A stretch of 8,793 nt of DNA from Xanthobacteraceae bacterium (GTDB lineage: Bacteria > Pseudomonadota > Alphaproteobacteria > Rhizobiales > Xanthobacteraceae): positions 1 through 8,793 of the forward strand of contig JASHYD010000649.1 of assembly GCA_030043175.1 (NCBI GenBank), written 5' to 3'. The notes under the pieces were generated by a model. The model was not told the DNA's origin and searched no databases. It saw only the letters and a list, made by a program, of their open reading frames with translations. The translations under genes and the position numbers were made by a program. Below, in pieces: positions 6,452-8,793 of this stretch (the first letter of the stretch is position 1; each line of letters begins with the position of its first letter).

Positions 6452-7614
6452 CTTGCGAGTGGAAGATGCAAAGCACCTTCCCCCGCGATAGGCAGGTTGA
6501 CAGGCTGCCCACCAACTTCGGACTTGCCGAGGCCAGCCTGGTATTTCCAGGCCACATTCCGGGCACCGTTAAGGTCGGCGTTGACCGCGTATCCGCATGC
6601 TTGGCACCGAAAGAGGGACTGCGTCGGGCGGTTGCGCCGATGCACATGTCCACACTTGCTGCAACGCTGGCTGGTGTGCCGGGGGTCGATGGCCTCGACG
6701 ATAGAGCCGATATCCTCAGCTTTGTCGGTGGTGAAGCCTCGAACCTGGGCATAGCTCCAACCGTGATGCCGACGCCGCCGGCGCCGCCCTCGTTGCTTGG
6801 TGCGTGTGCGGGTCTCGGTCAAGTCCTCGATCACGATCACGCTGCCCGGCCCTGCGCTCTCGACAATCTGTTTGGCGAGAACGTGGTCGCAATCCCTCCG
6901 AAACAGTCTCTGTCGGCGGTGCATCTTTTTCAGATGCCGCTTGGCCAATTTCGTGCCTTTGGATTGGAGTTTGCGCTTGAGCCGGAAATACCGAGATTCA
7001 ATCTCCTTCCATTTTCTCTGCCCAAGGAATTGGGCGGTGGATGTGACGGCTGGTCGGTTGATGCCGAGGTCAACCCCGACGACGCGACCGGACGGAACGA
7101 ATTCAGGCGGCTTAACGTCAACGACGGCGTGCAACCAGCAACCCGACGGGCGGCGCAACAAGTCTGCTGTAGGAAAGCCGCTGGCCTTATCGAGCCATTT
7201 CTCGGCCTGACGGTGCGCCGCAAAGGGCAGTCTTATACGACCGGCGACGGTGGCAAGCCCGACAACTCCTTTGTCCTTTTCGATGCGGAAGCTGCGTGCG
7301 TCGTAACGCACCATGCCGCGATCCCAGTGAGGCGCCGAAACCTTTTTGCCTTTCTTCTGCAAAGAAAATGCCGAGCGCAATGCTTCGGTCGCCTTCATGC
7401 GGGCCGAAATCACAAGCTGGGACGGCAGGTCAGGATGCGCCTTGCGCAAGATGGCGTATGTCGCCTGATGGAGCGCAATACCGTTCTTCTCGCGCCGTTC
7501 CCAACCCAGCGCAGCGACAGCGTTAAAGCAAGCGCACGACGCCGACAGCGTCGCCGACAAGATCGCATCTTGGTCGGGCGTCAATCGAAGTCGAATGCAC
7601 ACTGTGCGCTTCAC
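6430..7614 (-). CDS. tnpB: TnpB RNA-guided nuclease / accessory transposon protein
   Basis: TnpB proteins are RuvC-fold nucleases guided by an RNA from the transposon's right end; they cut the empty donor site and so help retain the element. This one has 394 aa. The RuvC residues are D182 (VVGVDLGI), E263 (VIVIEDLT) and D347 (NADLNGARNV), all present. The zinc finger is C318, C321, C337 and C340, with the classic TSQRCSKCG context. An N-terminal helix-rich part starts with RLRLTPDQDAIL, normal for the family. A run of arginines (about 277-282) lies between RuvC II and the zinc finger. The start is GTG at 7614 because an in-frame TGA is two codons upstream; GAGG lies just before it. It overlaps the stop of the upstream ORF in a GTGA overlap. 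It appears intact and probably active as a nuclease; this is not proven. Confidence 0.93.
   Translation of the reverse strand: MKRTVCIRLRLTPDQDAILSATLSASCACFNAVAALGWERREKNGIALHQATYAILRKAHPDLPSQLVISARMKATEALRSAFSLQKKGKKVSAPHWDRGMVRYDARSFRIEKDKGVVGLATVAGRIRLPFAAHRQAEKWLDKASGFPTADLLRRPSGCWLHAVVDVKPPEFVPSGRVVGVDLGINRPAVTSTAQFLGQRKWKEIESRYFRLKRKLQSKGTKLAKRHLKKMHRRQRLFRRDCDHVLAKQIVESAGPGSVIVIEDLTETRTRTKQRGRRRRRRHHGWSYAQVRGFTTDKAEDIGSIVEAIDPRHTSQRCSKCGHVHRRNRPTQSLFRCQACGYAVNADLNGARNVAWKYQAGLGKSEVGGQPVNLPIAGEGALHLPLASSNINVS
6461..6481. repeat. Second stem-loop in the tnpB 3' coding end
   Basis: A 9-bp stem (6461-6469 with 6473-6481) closes a three-base loop, inside the last 20 codons of tnpB. As RNA from the minus strand all nine positions pair, one as G-U. 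A stem this tight inside the C-terminal tail, which is outside the conserved nuclease domains, fits a scaffold RNA constraint more than a protein one. Confidence 0.45.
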
Positions 7615-7982
7615 ACCTCATCTATGGAGGAGATATCTGCAATGTACAAGGGTTTAGGGCGGCAATTTAAGCCGCCGCGCTCCTCTCCAACCAAGCAAGC
7701 GCTGTGGTCGGAGTATCCACGTGGAGGTTTCCGATGAATTCTGCCTCTTGTCGCTGGCCCGAGAAATTTTATCACTTGCCGAAAGGTCAGCGAATCTCCC
7801 ATTCCAGTCGAGCGGGCGAAACCACACATCTCGATCTCGTCCTGAGAGCGCCGGATGTTGGCTCGGCCATGCCTCAGGTCATCCTCCGAGACGGACGCCA
7901 TCGCGATCGGCTGACGCCGCTTTCGGCGCTTGACTTGCCGAACTCGAGCAAACCCGAGTTCGCCGGGCGGCCTCTTGGGCAT
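7611..7982 (-). CDS. Small unrecognised ORF overlapping the tnpB start
   Basis: A 123-aa open frame from ATG (7982-7980) starts MPKRPPGELGFARVRQ and is strongly basic in its first 25 residues (KRRKRRQP at 18-25). It ends with its TGA inside a GTGA overlap with the tnpB GTG, an arrangement that usually indicates coupled translation. It is not TnpA: no HUH pair and no catalytic-tyrosine motif are visible, and it has no membrane segment or recognised domain. There is no good Shine-Dalgarno site before its ATG. Small hairpins (7915-7928, 7941-7960) and a 24-base match to the repeat at 2912-2935 lie within it. It may therefore be a non-coding repeat that happens to stay open. I cannot decide; coding status is doubtful. 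Confidence 0.3.
   Translation of the reverse strand: MPKRPPGELGFARVRQVKRRKRRQPIAMASVSEDDLRHGRANIRRSQDEIEMCGFARSTGMGDSLTFRQVIKFLGPATRGRIHRKPPRGYSDHSACLVGEERGGLNCRPKPLYIADISSIDEV
7658..7676. repeat. Candidate left-end hairpin of the TnpB element
   Basis: GGCGGC (7658-7663) pairs with GCCGCC (7671-7676) around an AT-only seven-base loop, 44 bp upstream of the tnpB start. A short GC stem with an AT loop near the 5' side of tnpB is where the left-end hairpin of an IS200/IS605 element is expected. It does not resemble the right-end hairpin in sequence, so the assignment rests on position and shape only. Confidence 0.35.
7896..7960. repeat. Repeat-like stretch with tandem small hairpins
   Basis: Bases 7896-7919 match 2912-2935 at 22 of 24 positions. 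Directly beside them are two stem-loops: CGCCG / CGGCG at 7915-7919 and 7924-7928, and AACTCG / CGAGTT at 7941-7946 and 7955-7960. The stretch lies about 90 bp beyond the stop of the binding-protein gene in the direction of transcription. It has no T-run and so is not a normal terminator; a dispersed intergenic repeat is the more likely reading. Confidence 0.35.
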
Positions 7983-8047
7983 CGGGTCTTTGAGCAAAGG
8001 ACGCTCACTTGTGCAAGAAGCTGGCGCCGTTCGGTTTCCTCCAAAGC

Positions 8048-8793
8048 CTACGTCCTTCCCTGCCATGGCGGCATCGGGAAGACCGGGGCGGTGGTGGCAT
8101 CTTCGGCAGGCATGACGACGGTCGGCGTGCGTTTGCGGTTCTGGACCATGGCGGACGGGACATTGTTGTTTTGGCCCTTGTCGTCGAAAGTGATCGGGCC
8201 GCCGATCATGATGTGCTCTTTGATGTTGGTCGCGCGGATTGCCTTCATTAATTCGGCGCCGTTGGTGCTGCCCGCCCGTTTGAAGCCGTCGCCGGCGATC
8301 AGGAGCGCCTCGAAGGTGAAGCCGACGTTGAAGCATTCTACCGCAAAACGGTAGTTCGGGTTCGCCGGCTTGAACGCCCGTTCGAGCGCCTGGGCCATGT
8401 TGCTGTTGGGATTGGCCCACGGAACCGCGTAGGCGTGATAATCGGCTAGGGGCCCCAGCGCCTCGTAGAATTCCTCGTCATAGAGCCCTGGCGCGCCGGG
8501 CGAGACGATACCCATGGGCTCGAAGCGCTGGCGCACCATGTCACGCACGAGCTTGATGGCGTCGGCCGCGCGCGTGACCACCAGAACAAGGTCGGGCTTG
8601 AGCGCGCGGATCTTGGTCACCTCGACCGAAAGATCCTGGGTGCGCGGATCGTAGGCGATCGACTCGAGCAGGCGGAACGGCATGCCGGCGGCCGGCAGCA
8701 GGCGATCCATGGCTTGCCGCTGCGCGGTGCCGAAGGTGTCATTGGCATGGAGGAAAACCGCCGTCTTGGGGTTCGCCTTGGTGGCTTCGATAA
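8048..8793 (-). CDS. Branched-chain amino-acid type ABC transporter substrate-binding protein, C-terminal part
   Basis: This is a periplasmic type-1 binding protein (Leu/Ile/Val-binding fold) that would deliver ligand to LivH/LivM. The frame is open to the window edge, so the N-terminus with its signal peptide is missing; about 248 residues remain of the 380-420 usual for the family. Visible features are the domain-crossing AVFLHANDTFGTAQR stretch, then LSVEVTKIRALKPDLVLVV, typical of the second lobe, and a C-terminus ending in PVFPMPPW before QGRT and TAG (8050-8048). An ATG at 8710 is internal and not the start, because conserved sequence continues upstream of it. It belongs with livHMGF on the same strand but is separated from livH by the TnpB element. 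Residues that set ligand choice cannot be read with confidence, so the substrate is unassigned. Confidence 0.9.
   Translation of the reverse strand, partial: IEATKANPKTAVFLHANDTFGTAQRQAMDRLLPAAGMPFRLLESIAYDPRTQDLSVEVTKIRALKPDLVLVVTRAADAIKLVRDMVRQRFEPMGIVSPGAPGLYDEEFYEALGPLADYHAYAVPWANPNSNMAQALERAFKPANPNYRFAVECFNVGFTFEALLIAGDGFKRAGSTNGAELMKAIRATNIKEHIMIGGPITFDDKGQNNNVPSAMVQNRKRTPTVVMPAEDATTAPVFPMPPWQGRT

Larger units (their letters stand above)
6415..6600 (-). ncRNA. Candidate omega/reRNA of the TnpB element
   Basis: In characterised TnpB elements the guide RNA scaffold overlaps the tnpB 3' end and runs through the right end, its 3' tail being host sequence used as the guide. Here the tnpB 3' end holds two stems on the minus strand. 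One is a 9-bp stem with a UUU loop (6461-6469 with 6473-6481, one G-U pair). The other is a 7-bp stem, CUCCAAC / GUUGGAG, across the stop codon (6445-6451 with 6423-6429, 15-nt loop). The 5' end at 6600 is nominal. The presence of an RNA is inferred from family knowledge plus these stems; no promoter or processing site was identified. Confidence 0.4.
6415..7692 (-). mobile_element. Solo TnpB element of the IS605/IS1341 type (boundaries approximate)
   Basis: A full-length tnpB with a hairpin at each side defines the element. The right end, beyond tnpB, must lie between the hairpin at 6423-6451 and the livH start at 6409; a TTGAC on the minus strand at 6419-6415 is a possible right cleavage site, but this is only a guess. 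The left end is less clear. A hairpin with a 6-bp stem lies at 7658-7676, followed outward by CTCCAACC (plus strand, 7685-7692), which is repeated exactly at the right end (6423-6430). No target duplication is expected for this family. No tyrosine HUH transposase (TnpA) is encoded, so movement would need one in trans. The small ORF at 7611-7982 crosses the proposed left end, so the element could be longer. Confidence 0.6.

Noticed and set aside
6400..7737. A 445-codon open frame on the plus strand
   Set aside because: It is antisense to tnpB over nearly its whole length and has no domain features. The tnpB frame has intact catalytic and zinc-finger motifs.
7615..8047. A TnpA (HUH tyrosine transposase) next to tnpB
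   Set aside because: No frame here contains the HUH pair or catalytic tyrosine motif, and the space is too small for a gene of that size with intact ends.
7983..8420. Upstream extension of the small ORF at 7611-7982
   Set aside because: The extension runs out of frame across the 3' end of the binding-protein gene and looks like a shadow. Only the part beyond that gene could be new.

Overview
The window is high-GC DNA (my estimate is above 60%) in which every convincing gene lies on the minus strand. Gene content, high GC and codon style point to an alphaproteobacterium of the Hyphomicrobiales, perhaps Bradyrhizobium or Rhodopseudomonas-like. That placement is an inference from style, not from a database search.

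Read in the direction of transcription (high to low coordinates), the window has three blocks. Block 1 (8793 to 3116) is a branched-chain amino-acid type (HAAT family) ABC importer: a periplasmic binding protein cut by the window edge (8048-8793), then permeases LivH (5543-6409) and LivM (4545-5546), then ATPases LivG (3820-4548) and LivF (3116-3823). The four genes livH-livM-livG-livF are joined by three identical 4-nt ATGA stop/start overlaps, so they form one translationally coupled unit. The true substrate cannot be read from the sequence.

Block 2 interrupts this importer. Between the binding-protein stop and livH lies about 1.6 kb holding a solo IS605/IS1341-type element with a full-length TnpB (6430-7614). 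TnpB keeps the RuvC D-E-D residues and a four-cysteine zinc finger. No TnpA is present. Hairpins at the tnpB 3' end (6461-6481 and 6423-6451, the latter across the stop codon) look like the scaffold end of an omega/reRNA. The element ends within about 15 nt of the livH start codon, so the guide of such an RNA would be copied from the livH start region. A 123-aa unrecognised ORF (7611-7982) overlaps the tnpB start by a GTGA 4-nt overlap.

Block 3 (2670 to 1) is housekeeping: arfB, a stalled-ribosome rescue hydrolase; a 92-bp palindromic repeat element with 11-bp inverted ends; mutL, of the endonuclease-bearing type; and the first 30 codons of another gene with an N-terminal hydrophobic segment. 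The 445-bp gap between livF and arfB carries a long imperfect hairpin and no convincing gene. No tRNA, rRNA, CRISPR array or clear rho-independent terminator was seen.
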